From assembly GCA_000613465.1 (NCBI GenBank), contig BAJA01000042.1, positions 1 through 43,053 of the forward strand: 43,053 nucleotides of DNA, written 5' to 3'. The position numbers and the translations under genes were made by a program. This document shows positions 1 through 9,944 of the stretch, piece by piece. Positions within the stretch are counted from its first letter, which is position 1; each line of letters opens with the position of its first letter. The notes beneath the pieces are model-generated. The model made no database searches. It had not been told where the DNA came from and was given only the letters and a program-made list of their open reading frames with translations. Source of the stretch: Bacteroides nordii WAL 11050 = JCM 12987. GTDB lineage: Bacteria; Bacteroidota; Bacteroidia; Bacteroidales; Bacteroidaceae.

Positions 1-946
1 TCCAAAGAGGACAATACCATCTATCAGATGATTGCCGGGCGCATGGTCGAGGCATTCTCTGAGAAATGCGTCAAGGATGTGACCACTGTCACGGCGGAAT
101 GTGCCGGAGTGGAGTTTACCGTAAAAGGCAGCGTCGTGAAGCAAACCGGATGGCGTGCCGTCTATGGCGAGGAAAAAGAGGAAATTACCATCCCGGCTGG
201 CAGGAAGGCGACACGCTGACACCGAAAGGCTCGTCCATTACCGAAGGAAAGACCAAACCCAAGCCGCTGCATACCGAAGCCACCCTGCTCTCGGCAATGG
301 AAACGGCGGGCAAGGAAATTGAGGACGACGCACTGCGGCAGGCGATGAAGGACTGTGGCATCGGTACTCCCGCCACACGCGCCTCCATCATCGAAACGCT
401 TTTCAAGCGCGGTTACATGGAACGCTGCAAGAAGTCGCTTGTTCCCACCGAAAAAGGACTTGCCCTCAATTCCGTCGTCAAGAGATGCGCATCGCCGATG
501 TTGCCATGACGGGCGAATGGGAAAAGGAGCTGGCGCGTATCGAGCGCGGGGAACTGTCCGCCGACACCTTCCGCAAGGAGATAGAGGCGTACACACGTGA
601 GATAACCTCCGAACTGCTCTCGTGCGACAAGCTCTTCGGCAGCCGTGACTCCGGCTGCGCGTGTCCCAAGTGTGGCACGGGCAGGATGCGGTTCTACGGC
701 AAGGTGGTACGCTGCGACAACACGGAGTGCGGACTGCCCGTGTTCCGGCTGAAAGCGGGACGCACCCTGTCCGACGATGAAATCAAAGACCTGCTCACCG
801 AAGGGCATACCAAGCTGCTCAAAGGGTTCAAGAGCAAACAGGGCAAGAGTTTCGATGCTGTTGTCGCCTTTGACGGGGAATATAACACGACTTTTGTGTT
901 CCCGGAGGCTAAAAAGGGCAAGAAATTTTCAGGACGGAAGAAATAG
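1..946 (+). pseudogene. exc: exc-like DNA topoisomerase III, 3' part, two frameshifts
   Basis: C-terminal part of a type IA (TopB-like) topoisomerase; the N-terminus with the catalytic tyrosine lies outside the window. Reading across three frames restores one protein: frame 1 to about 195, frame 3 to about 483, frame 2 to the stop at 944-946. The conserved GIGTPATRASIIETLFKRGY segment of topoisomerase III is encoded near 355-417, MRIADVAMTGEWE near 485, and a C-terminal zinc-ribbon with CPKCGTG and CDNTECG near 660-730. Both shifts are explained by one missing base. In CTnDOT the excision operon is xis2c-xis2d-orf3-exc and Exc is a topoisomerase III, so this is most likely exc, judging also from the mob/tra module downstream. 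A generic ICE topB is the alternative. Confidence 0.8.
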
Positions 947-957
947 TATTAACTTTG
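926..957 (+). promoter_or_regulatory. Bacteroidales promoter for the RteR-like RNA
   Basis: A perfect -7 box TAACTTTG (TAnnTTTG) lies at 950-957, just after the exc stop codon. A weak -33 box, TTTTC instead of TTTG, lies at 926-930 with 19 bp between. The expected start point is about 964. Confidence 0.55.
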
Positions 958-963
958 CCACTT

Positions 964-1053
964 GTTCAGAGTAATGAATTGTTCTTCGATACCGGATTAC
1001 ACTCATACTTTGGATTTAGTGGTGGCACTCGGAGGGATACCGAGTGCCTTTTT
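964..1053 (+). ncRNA. rteR: candidate RteR small RNA
   Basis: No convincing coding gene fits here, yet a promoter -7 box at 950-957 and a strong intrinsic terminator ending at 1053 bracket a transcript of about 90 nt directly downstream of exc. From memory, CTnDOT makes a ~90-nt RNA, RteR, from about this place, and it lowers conjugative transfer; I could not check that sequence. Nucleotides 1006-1025 (TACTTTGGATTTAGTGGTGG) are antisense to a motif found just before the start codons of the DUF1896 gene, mobA, traI and traN. The start point is inferred from the -7 box only, so the 5' end may be off by a few bases. Confidence 0.55.
1024..1053 (+). terminator. intrinsic terminator of the RteR-like RNA
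   Basis: Perfect 9-bp stem GGCACTCGG (1024-1032) with CCGAGTGCC (1040-1048), a 7-nt loop and a run of five T. It lies between the promoter at 950 and the DUF1896 start at 1109, so it ends the small RNA and could act as an attenuator for the downstream genes. Confidence 0.8.
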
Positions 1054-1091
1054 CTTCCTTTTTCCAACCGATTATCCCGTTAATTATCAAT

Positions 1092-1108
1092 CCGCTAAAT
1101 CCAAAGTA
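1092..1108 (+). promoter_or_regulatory. start-proximal motif, DUF1896 gene (sRNA target candidate)
   Basis: CCGCTAAATCCAAAGTA directly precedes ATG 1109. It is the reverse complement of RteR-like nucleotides 1006-1022 except for one A-to-G change that still allows a G-U pair. It also forms an inverted repeat with that segment in cis. Confidence 0.45.
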
Positions 1109-1561
1109 ATGAACAACAAGAAGAAAAACGAGGGTCAGACCGACTTTTCCTATTACGGTCTGTACCTGCTGGACTATCTCCGCACGAACAAGTTTGAACA
1201 GGCTGACGACACCGCTTTCATACGGGAACGGGCCGACCGTGCCGCCGAAACGTATGAGAGGGCACGGCTTGAAGGCTATCCCGCCGATGGTGCGCAGGAA
1301 CTGGCGATGGACACGCTGCTGCGCGGGCTGCATTATTCCCGTTACGCCATCCTCCGCGAAGTCGTGGAAAACGAGTTTGCCGATGAAGTGCCGGAAGAGA
1401 AGCGTGAAGCCTTTGTCCTGAAACTGCTGCCGCTTGTCGGCAACGTGTTCTCCGTCTATGACCTCTCGGATGACAATTTCGCCCTGTCTTCCGATTACGA
1501 CCTGCTCTACACGGAGCTGACGGGAGCAACCGTCCTTTACTTAGACGAATATGGCGTTTAA
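1109..1561 (+). CDS. DUF1896 family protein
   Basis: A 150-residue acidic cytoplasmic protein without signal peptide or membrane segment, recognised as the DUF1896 family common in Bacteroidales ICEs beside the giant methylase-helicase gene. Start ATG 1109 is chosen because it follows the CTAAATCCAAAGTA motif that also precedes mobA, traI and traN; a longer reading from further upstream would run through the RNA and terminator at 964-1053. The stop overlaps the start of the next gene at 1551, so the two are probably translationally coupled. No biochemical role is known to me. The pairing suggests a partner or accessory of the methylase-helicase. Confidence 0.75.
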   Translation: MNNKKKNEGQTDFSYYGLYLLDYLRTNKFEQADDTAFIRERADRAAETYERARLEGYPADGAQELAMDTLLRGLHYSRYAILREVVENEFADEVPEEKREAFVLKLLPLVGNVFSVYDLSDDNFALSSDYDLLYTELTGATVLYLDEYGV

Positions 1562-4500
1562 CCGCAAACAGAAACTGCGGGACAACATCGAGGCGATACG
1601 GACGGCATTCATCCTTGACAGGGAAAACAGGACAGCGACAACCGAAGAGCGTGCCATACTTCAAAGGTACTGCGGTTTCGGCGGTCTGAAATGTATCCTC
1701 AACCCTGCAAAGGAACTGACGGATGCCGTCCGGTGGGCGAAATCCGACCTCGAACTGTTCGCCCCGACGGTGGAGCTGCACAGGCTTATCCGTGAGAACA
1801 GCAAGGACGAAACAGAGTACAAGCGGTTTGTGGATTCGCTGAAAGCGTCCGTGCTGACCGCTTTCTACACCCCCAAAGAGATAACCGACACCATCGCGGA
1901 CGTGCTGGCAGATTACAGCGTCCGCCCCGCCCGTATGCTCGAACCGTCGGCAGGTGTCGGCGTGTTCGTGGATTCCATGCTACGGCACAGCCCCAATGCG
2001 GATGTGATGGCTTTCGAGAAGGATCTGCTCACGGGTACAATCTTGAGGCATCTCTATCCCGACCAGAAAATGCGCACCTGCGGTTTTGAGAAAATCGAAA
2101 GACCGTTCAACAATTATTTCGACTTGGCGGTGTCCAACATTCCGTTCGGTGACATTGCCGTGTTCGACGCGGAGTTTCAGCGGAGCGACTCTTTCGGCAG
2201 ACGCTCCGCCCAGAAAACCATCCACAACTATTTCTTTCTCAAAGGACTGGATGCCGTGCGTGACGGCGGTATCGTGGCGTTCATCACCTCGCAAGGGGTA
2301 TTGAATAGCACCAAGACCTCCGTGCGTAACGAGCTGTTCAGTCAGGCCAATCTGGTATCCGCGATACGCCTGCCCAACAACCTGTTCACGGACAACGCGG
2401 GGACGGAGGTGGGCAGCGACCTGATTGTCCTGCAAAAGAACCTCAGCAAGAAGGAAATGTCGCAGGACGAGCGGCTGATGACCGTGATACAGACGGACAC
2501 GAAAACCGACCTGACCGACAACGCCTATTTCATCCACCACCCGGAACGCATCGTGCATACGACGTCGAAACTTGACACTGACCCCTACGGGAAGCCCGCT
2601 ATGGTTTATCTGCACGAGGGCAAGACCGCAGGTATCGCCGGGGACTTGCGCCGGATGCTCAACGAGGATTTCCATTACAGCTCGCCATGCGTCTGTATTC
2701 GGGAACAATCTGGCAGTCGGGAACGGAAGAAAAGGTTACCGTTCAAAAGGAGGCGGAGCGTCCTGCTATAAAATTGGAAACGGTATCTTCGGCGCAGACG
2801 GTGGAAACTCCGACGGAAAAACCGCAACCCGTTGAGGAAAAACCGGAGATAGAGCCACGTCCGAAATATTCTGACGGGGTGCAGCTCTCCTTGCTCAACC
2901 TCTGGGGGATGACGGAAGAGGTCAGCCAACCGAAAACCTCCAAAAAGAAAAAGACGGTGAAAAAGGCAGTTACGGCAAAGTCCACTCCGCCCAAACCGAA
3001 AGTCACGGTTACACCGACAGCTCCAACTGCAAAACCCGCTATGGAGAATAAGGAGGTGAAAGCGGAGAACACCGCCAAGCCTGCCGACCCGGACGACATC
3101 TATGCAAAGCTGGACTGGGAAACCAATCCTCCCATCAACGGCTTCTACGAGATGATGATGGAACTCACGCCGGAGCGCAGGAAGGAACTTCGGGAGCTGG
3201 CAAGGCAGCATAATGAAAAACATGAAAACAGAACGGTTGCGACGATCACGCCGGAAGTACACGTGAACAACCCCGGCAGGAGGAAACACAGCCGGAAGCA
3301 GTCGCCGCACCTGCTGTTACCGATGCTCCACCGGAAACGGTGGCTACTTCCCTTTTTCCCGACATCGAACCGGAAAAGCCGAAGGAGGAAGTCGCGGACC
3401 TTACGCCGCGTGCCTACCATCGCACGCCGGAGATGCACCTGCGCGAAGGCTCGCTGGTGGCTGACCGGGGGCGTCATAACATCGGCTATCTGAAGGACAT
3501 CACGCCATACGGGGCTACATTCCAGCCGCTCGACCTGAAAGGATACCAGAAGGAAAAGGCGTTGTTGTATGTGTCGCTGCGTGACGCCTACGAGCGTCTG
3601 TACCGTTATGAATCGCTCCGGCGCGAGGCAAATGTTCCGTGGCGAGAGCATCTGAATACCTGTTACGATGAGTTTGTCATGCGCTACGGCAACCTCAACG
3701 CCAAGCAGAACGTGAAGTTAGTGATGATGGACGCGGGCGGGCGTGACATCCTTTCGCTGGAACGGGTGGAGAACGGAAAGTTCGTCAAGGCGGACATCTT
3801 CGAGCATCCCGTTTCCTTCTCCGTGGAGAGCCATGCCAACGTAGGCTCTCCCGAAGAAGCCCTGTCCGCGTCGCTCAACAAATATGGCACGGTCAATCTC
3901 GACTATATGCGGGAGATAACCGACAGCACGGCGGAGGAGTTGCTCACAGCCCTGCAAGGACGCATCTATTACAATCCGCTCGTGACCGGTTACGAAATCA
4001 AAGACCGCTTCATAGCCGGGAACGTGATAGAGAAGGCGGAACGCATAGAGGCTTGGATGGGCGAAAACCCCGAAAGTGAGCGTATGCCGGAAGTGAAACA
4101 GGCGTTGGAGGCTCTGAAAGATGCCGAACCGCCGCGTATCGCCTTCGAGGATCTGGACTTCAATTTCGGGGAACGCTGGATTCCGACGGGTGTCTATGCC
4201 GCCTACATGAGCCGGCTGTTCGACACGGAGGTGAAAATCGCCTATTCCGCAAGCATGGACGAGTTTTCGGTTGCGTGCGGCTACCGCACCATGAAAATCA
4301 CGGACGAGTTTCTGGTAAAGGGGTATTACCGGAACTATGACGGTATGCACCTCTTGAAACACGCCCTGCACAACACCTGCCCCGACATGATGAAGTCCAT
4401 CGGCAAGGACGAGCATGGCAACGACATCAAGGTGCGCGACAGCGAGGGCATACAGCTCGCCAACGCCAAGATTGATGAAATCCGCAACGGTTTCTCCGAA

Positions 4501-7362
4501 TGGCTCGAAGAACAGTCGCCGCAGTTCAAGGAACGGCTGACGACAATGTATAACCGCAAGTTCAACTGTTTCGTGCGCCCGAAGTATGACGGCTCGCACC
4601 AGACCTTCCCCGACCTCAATCTGAAAGGCTTGGCAAGCCGGGGTATCAAGAGCGTCTATCCCTCGCAGATGGATTGCGTCTGGATGCTGAAACAGAACGG
4701 CGGCGGAATTTGCGACCACGAGGTGGGAACCGGCAAGACGCTGATAATGTGCATCGCCGCGCATGAGATGAAGCGTCTGAAATTGGCACATAAGCCGATG
4801 ATTATCGGGCTGAAAGCCAACGTTGCGGAGATTGCCGCCACCTATCAGGCGGCATATCCCAACGCACGTATTCTGTACGCTTCGGAGAAGGACTTTTCGA
4901 CCGCCAACCGTGTGCGCTTCTTCAATAATATAAAGAACAACGACTACGATTGTGTCATCATGTCGCACGACCAGTTCGGCAAGATACCGCAGTCGCCGGA
5001 GTTGCAGCAGCGCATCCTGCAAGCGGAGCTTGACACGGTGGAGGAAAACCTCGAAGTGCTGCGGCAGCAGGGAAAGAACGTGTCGCGGGCTATGCTGAAA
5101 GGTCTGGAGAAGCGCAAACACAACCTTGAAGCGAAGCTGGAGAAGGTGGAACATGCCATAAAGTCACGCACGGACGACGTGGTGGATTTCAAGCAGATGG
5201 GCATCGACCACATCTTCATAGATGAGAGCCACCAGTTCAAAAATCTGACGTTCAACACGCGCCATGACCGTGTGGCGGGACTGGGCAACAGCGAGGGAAG
5301 CCAGAAGGCACTGAACATGCTCTTTGCCATACGCACCATACAGGAGCGCACGGGCAGAGACTTGGGAGCGACCTTCCTTTCGGGTACTACCATCAGCAAC
5401 TCGCTGACGGAGTTGTATCTGCTGTTCAAGTATTTGCGTCCGAAGGAGCTGGAACGGCAGGACATCCGATGTTTCGACGCTTGGGCGGCGATATTCGCCA
5501 AGAAGACGACGGATTTTGAATTTAACGTGACGAACAACGTGGTTCAAAAGGAGCGTTTCCGCTACTTCATCAAGGTGCCGGAACTTGCCGCCTTCTATAA
5601 TGAAATCACGGACTACCGCACGGCAGAGGACGTGGGCGTAGATCGTCCCAACAAGAATGAGATACTGCACCACATACCGCCCACGCCGGAGCAGGAGGAC
5701 TTCATACAGAAGCTGATGCAGTTCGCCAAGACTGGCGATGCCACACTTCTGGGCAGGCTGCCGCTTTCGGAAACGGAGGAAAAGGCGAAGATGCTTATCG
5801 CCACCGACTACGCCCGCAAGATGGCACTCGACATGCGCATGATAGACCCGCATTATGAAGACCACCCCGATAACAAGGCGAGCCACTGTGCCAAGATGAT
5901 CGCGGAGTATTACCAAAAATACGACGCGCAGAAAGGCACGCAGTTCGTTTTCTCGGACTTGGGGACATATCAGCCGGGCGACGGGTGGAACGTCTATTCG
6001 GAAATCAAGCGCAAGCTGACGGAGGATTACGGCATACCGCCAAGCGAGGTGCGCTTCATTCAGGAGTGCAAGACCGACAAGGCTCGGAAGGCGGTGATAG
6101 ACGCCATGAATGCCGGAACGGTGCGTGTTCTGTTCGGCTCCACCTCCATGCTCGGAACGGGTGTGAACGCACAGAAAAGGTGTGTGGCAATTCATCATCT
6201 CGATACGCCGTGGCGACCGTCCGACCTGCAACAGCGTGACGGACGCGGAGTTAGAGCCGGAAACGAAATTGCCAAGCATTTCGCCGGGAACAACGTGGAC
6301 GTAATCATCTACGCGGTGGAGAAGTCACTGGACAGCTACAAGTTCAACCTCCTGCACTGCAAGCAGACTTTCATCAGCCAGCTCAAAAGCGGTGCTATGG
6401 GGGCGCGTACCATCGACGAGGGGGCAGTGGACGAGAAATCGGGCATGAACTTTTCGGAATATATGGCGTTGCTATCCGGCAACACCGACCTGCTGGACAA
6501 GGCGAAACTTGAAAAGCGCATCGCCTCGCTCGAAGGGGAACGCAAGTCGTTTAACAAGGGCAAGCGTGATTCGGAGTTCAAGTTAGAGTCGAAGACGGGC
6601 GAGTTGCGTAACAACACGGCTTTCATAGATGCCATGACGGAGGACTGGAACCGCTTCCTTTCGGTGGCGCAGACCGACAGGGAGGGCAACCGCCTTAATA
6701 TAATAAAGGTGGACGGTGTGGATTCCGCCGATGAGAAGGTTATCGGAAAGCGTTTGCAGGAGATAGCGAAAAACGCCACTACGGGCGGGCTTTACACACA
6801 GGTCGGAGAACTGTACGGTTTTCCGATAAAGGTGGTGAGCGAGAGGATACTCAAAGAGGGATTGGAGTTTACCGACAACCGCTTCGTGGTAGAGGGGAAC
6901 TACAAGTACACCTATAACAACGGACATCTGGCAATGGCTGATCCGATGGCTGCCGCCCGAAACTTCCTGAACGCGATGGAGAGGATACCCTCCATTATCG
7001 ACCAGTACAAGGCGAAGAACGAGGTGCTGGAGAGGGAGATACCGCAGTTGCAGGAGATAGCGGGCAAGGTGTGGAAGAAGGAGGACGAGCTGAAGCAGCT
7101 GAAATCCGAACTTGCCGCCCTTGACCGAAAAATACAGCTGGAACTTGCGCCGCCCACGCCCGAAGTCGCCGAAAAGGAGAAAGAAGGGCAACAGGTCAAG
7201 CCGGAAGCGGAAGATGTGAGGAACAGGCAGGCGCAATATCCCGAAAATGCACCGCCGCAGATACGCAGTCCGGCGGATAGTATCGTTGCCAACCATGTCA
7301 TAATCGGGCGTCCGGGACTGTATGCCAAGGAGGAAACCCGGTTCAAAGGATTGAAAATATAA
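1551..7362 (+). pseudogene. giant N6-adenine methylase / SNF2-like helicase (DarB-like), two frameshifts
   Basis: Restored across two single-base shifts (about 2685 and 3272) this gives one ~1,937-residue protein. Residues ~37-48 hold RYCGFGGLKCIL. A Rossmann methylase core follows with AGVGVF near 133 and SNIPFGD near 195, an NPPY-type motif of N6-adenine methylases. Residues ~390-600 are a low-complexity Lys/Pro/Glu linker containing the second shift. The helicase part has Walker A HEVGTGKT near 1057, DESH near 1224 and motif VI QQRDGRGVRAG near 1563, then a coiled-coil tail. The architecture resembles phage P1 DarB, which protects incoming DNA from restriction, so an anti-restriction role for this ICE protein is a reasonable inference. 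The start overlaps the DUF1896 stop. The 1,340-residue helicase frame is intact, and the shifts may be sequencing errors. Confidence 0.8.
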
Positions 7363-7385
7363 CCTTAGGAATTTTATCTGAAGTA

Positions 7386-7489
7386 TTAATAAGGGCTATC
7401 CCAAAAGGTCTAAAAGTAAATTTTATCCTTTCTGCAAGTATCTGTAGGATGGCAACTGCATTTTTTTCTTTTTGGGCAGCCCTTATTAA
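7386..7489. repeat. MITE-like element or stem-loop with long terminal inverted repeats
   Basis: TTAATAAGGGCT (7386-7397) faces AGCCCTTATTAA (7478-7489), and the match continues inward as TATCCCAAAAGG against CTTTTTGGGC. The ~104-bp unit has no coding capacity. It may be a MITE or insertion-sequence remnant using a TTAA-type target, or a long terminator for the upstream gene. Confidence 0.5.
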
Positions 7490-7850
7490 AATTTATTCTT
7501 ATTTTAGGTTATATACATTCATGTCCATTTATGTAAAAAATCCTGCTGACCTTGTTTATGTCTTGTCAGTCACCATTTGCAAAACCATATTTGACCCTCA
7601 AAGAGGCTGAATTTGATAAGCAACTTGCTACATACTCATAATAAGGAGCTAAATAGAACACGAATGGGAAATACTCAAATGCCAAACTAAAGAAGATATT
7701 GGCCAAAATAAACGCTATACCGAGAGAGAAACTTGATTTTTCAACTTCCTAAAACAGTGTTGTTCAAACATTTCTACTTATTTGTACTTACCAGTTGAAC
7801 CTACGTTTCCCTAATAAAATGTCTATGGTAAAAAGTTAAAAAATCCTCCT
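7490..7850. other. AT-rich intergenic stretch with degenerate coding debris
   Basis: No intact gene. Short peptide-like segments survive on the plus strand, one reading SPFAKPYLTLKEAEFDKQL near 7570-7625 and one reading EWEILKCQTKEDIGQNKRY near 7663-7720. They look like remains of a lost gene between the helicase and tetQ; I do not recognise the source. Confidence 0.3.
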
Positions 7851-7853
7851 ACT

Positions 7854-7884
7854 TTTGTTAGATATATTTTTTTGTGTAATTTTG
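7854..7884 (+). promoter_or_regulatory. tetQ-rteA-rteB promoter
   Basis: A -33 box TTTG at 7854-7857 and -7 box TAATTTTG at 7877-7884, 19 bp apart, match the Bacteroidales consensus. The predicted start is near 7891, leaving a ~130-nt leader before tetQ, as expected for the tetracycline-controlled operon. Confidence 0.8.
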
Positions 7885-8018
7885 TAATCGTTATGCGGCA
7901 GTAATAATATACATATTAATACGAGTTAGGAATCCTGTAGTTCTCATATGCTACGAGGAGGTATTAAAAGGTGCGTTTCGACAATGCATCTATTGTAGTA
8001 TATTATTGCTTAATCCAA
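7885..8018 (+). promoter_or_regulatory. tetQ leader / translational attenuator
   Basis: A three-codon leader peptide, ATG CGG CAG TAA (Met-Arg-Gln), lies at 7893-7904. Downstream, TAATAC (7917-7922) can pair with GTATTA (7961-7966), a stem enclosing the purine-rich GAGGAGG near 7955. In CTnDOT, tetracycline stalls ribosomes on a three-residue leader and opens structures that block tetQ translation. The layout here fits, but the fold was judged by eye. Confidence 0.65.
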
Positions 8019-9944
8019 ATGAATATTATAAATTTAGGAATTCTTGCTCACATTGATGCAGGAAAAACTTCCGTAACCGAGAATCTGCTGTTTGCCAGTG
8101 GAGCAACGGAAAAGTGCGGCTGTGTGGATAATGGTGACACCATAACGGACTCTATGGATATAGAGAAACGTAGAGGAATTACTGTTCGGGCTTCTACGAC
8201 ATCTATTATCTGGAATGGTGTGAAATGCAATATCATTGACACTCCGGGACACATGGATTTTATTGCGGAAGTGGAGCGGACATTCAAAATGCTTGATGGA
8301 GCAGTCCTCATCTTATCCGCAAAGGAAGGCATACAAGCGCAGACAAAGTTGCTGTTCAATACTTTACAGAAGCTGCAAATCCCGACAATTATATTTATCA
8401 ATAAGATTGACCGAGCCGGTGTGAATTTGGAGCGTTTGTATCTGGATATAAAAGCAAATCTGTCTCAAGATGTCCTGTTTATGCAAAATGTTGTCGATGG
8501 ATCGGTTTATCCGGTTTGCTCCCAAACATATATAAAGGAAGAATACAAAGAATTTGTATGCAACCATGACGACAATATATTAGAACGATATTTGGCGGAT
8601 AGCGAAATTTCACCGGCTGATTATTGGAATACGATAATCGCTCTTGTGGCAAAAGCCAAAGTCTATCCGGTGCTACATGGATCAGCAATGTTCAATATCG
8701 GTATCAATGAGTTGTTGGACGCCATCACTTCTTTTATACTTCCTCCGGCATCGGTCTCAAACAGACTTTCATCTTATCTTTATAAGATAGAGCATGACCC
8801 CAAAGGACATAAAAGAAGTTTTCTAAAAATAATTGACGGAAGTCTGAGACTTCGAGACGTTGTAAGAATCAACGATTCGGAAAAATTCATCAAGATTAAA
8901 AATCTAAAAACTATCAATCAGGGCAGAGAGATAAATGTTGATGAAGTGGGCGCCAATGATATCGCGATTGTAGAGGATATGGATGATTTTCGAATCGGAA
9001 ATTATTTAGGTGCTGAACCTTGTTTGATTCAAGGATTATCGCATCAGCATCCCGCTCTCAAATCCTCCGTCCGGCCAGACAGGCCCGAAGAGAGAAGCAA
9101 GGTGATATCCGCTCTGAATACATTGTGGATTGAAGACCCGTCTTTGTCCTTTTCCATAAACTCATATAGTGATGAATTGGAAATCTCGTTATATGGTTTA
9201 ACCCAAAAGGAAATCATACAGACATTGCTGGAAGAACGATTTTCCGTAAAGGTCCATTTTGATGAGATCAAGACTATATACAAAGAACGACCTGTAAAAA
9301 AGGTCAATAAGATTATTCAGATCGAAGTGCCGCCCAACCCTTATTGGGCCACAATAGGGCTGACTCTTGAACCCTTACCGTTAGGGACAGGGTTGCAAAT
9401 CGAAAGTGACATCTCCTATGGTTATCTGAACCATTCTTTTCAAAATGCCGTTTTTGAAGGGATTCGTATGTCTTGCCAATCCGGGTTACATGGATGGGAA
9501 GTGACTGATCTGAAAGTAACTTTTACTCAAGCCGAGTATTATAGCCCGGTAAGTACACCTGCTGATTTCAGACAGCTGACCCCTTATGTCTTCAGGCTGG
9601 CCTTGCAACAGTCAGGTGTGGACATTCTCGAACCGATGCTCTATTTTGAGTTGCAGATACCCCAAGCGGCAAGTTCCAAAGCTATTACAGATTTGCAAAA
9701 AATGATGTCTGAGATTGAAGACATCAGTTGCAATAATGAGTGGTGTCATATTAAAGGGAAAGTTCCATTAAATACAAGTAAAGACTATGCATCAGAAGTA
9801 AGTTCATACACTAAGGGCTTAGGCATTTTTATGGTTAAGCCATGCGGGTATCAAATAACAAAAGGCGGTTATTCTGATAATATCCGCATGAACGAAAAAG
9901 ATAAACTTTTATTCATGTTCCAAAAATCAATGTCATCAAAATAA
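8019..9944 (+). CDS. tetQ: tetracycline resistance ribosomal protection protein Tet(Q)
   Basis: An EF-G-like GTPase of 641 residues that dislodges tetracycline from the ribosome; intact. G1 is AHIDAGKT (~residue 10), G3 DTPGHMDF, G4 INKIDRAG, followed by the EF-G-like domains and the usual C-terminus. Start ATG 8019 gives the classical MNIINLGILAHIDAGKTS N-terminus; a GTG at 7971 would add 16 unconserved residues but sits below GAGGAGG, so it cannot be excluded. First gene of the tetQ-rteA-rteB operon; the stop TAA shares a base with the rteA ATG (TAATG). Expressed from the promoter at 7854 and controlled translationally through its leader. Confidence 0.97.
   Translation: MNIINLGILAHIDAGKTSVTENLLFASGATEKCGCVDNGDTITDSMDIEKRRGITVRASTTSIIWNGVKCNIIDTPGHMDFIAEVERTFKMLDGAVLILSAKEGIQAQTKLLFNTLQKLQIPTIIFINKIDRAGVNLERLYLDIKANLSQDVLFMQNVVDGSVYPVCSQTYIKEEYKEFVCNHDDNILERYLADSEISPADYWNTIIALVAKAKVYPVLHGSAMFNIGINELLDAITSFILPPASVSNRLSSYLYKIEHDPKGHKRSFLKIIDGSLRLRDVVRINDSEKFIKIKNLKTINQGREINVDEVGANDIAIVEDMDDFRIGNYLGAEPCLIQGLSHQHPALKSSVRPDRPEERSKVISALNTLWIEDPSLSFSINSYSDELEISLYGLTQKEIIQTLLEERFSVKVHFDEIKTIYKERPVKKVNKIIQIEVPPNPYWATIGLTLEPLPLGTGLQIESDISYGYLNHSFQNAVFEGIRMSCQSGLHGWEVTDLKVTFTQAEYYSPVSTPADFRQLTPYVFRLALQQSGVDILEPMLYFELQIPQAASSKAITDLQKMMSEIEDISCNNEWCHIKGKVPLNTSKDYASEVSSYTKGLGIFMVKPCGYQITKGGYSDNIRMNEKDKLLFMFQKSMSSK

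Noticed and set aside
962..1108. Longer N-terminus for the DUF1896 protein starting near 962
   Set aside because: It would be translated through a promoter-proximal RNA and a perfect terminator hairpin; the extra residues look random and ATG 1109 has the repeated leader motif.
7971..8018. GTG start giving a 657-residue TetQ
   Set aside because: The 16 added residues are not part of the conserved GTPase N-terminus; kept only as an alternative because GAGGAGG precedes it.
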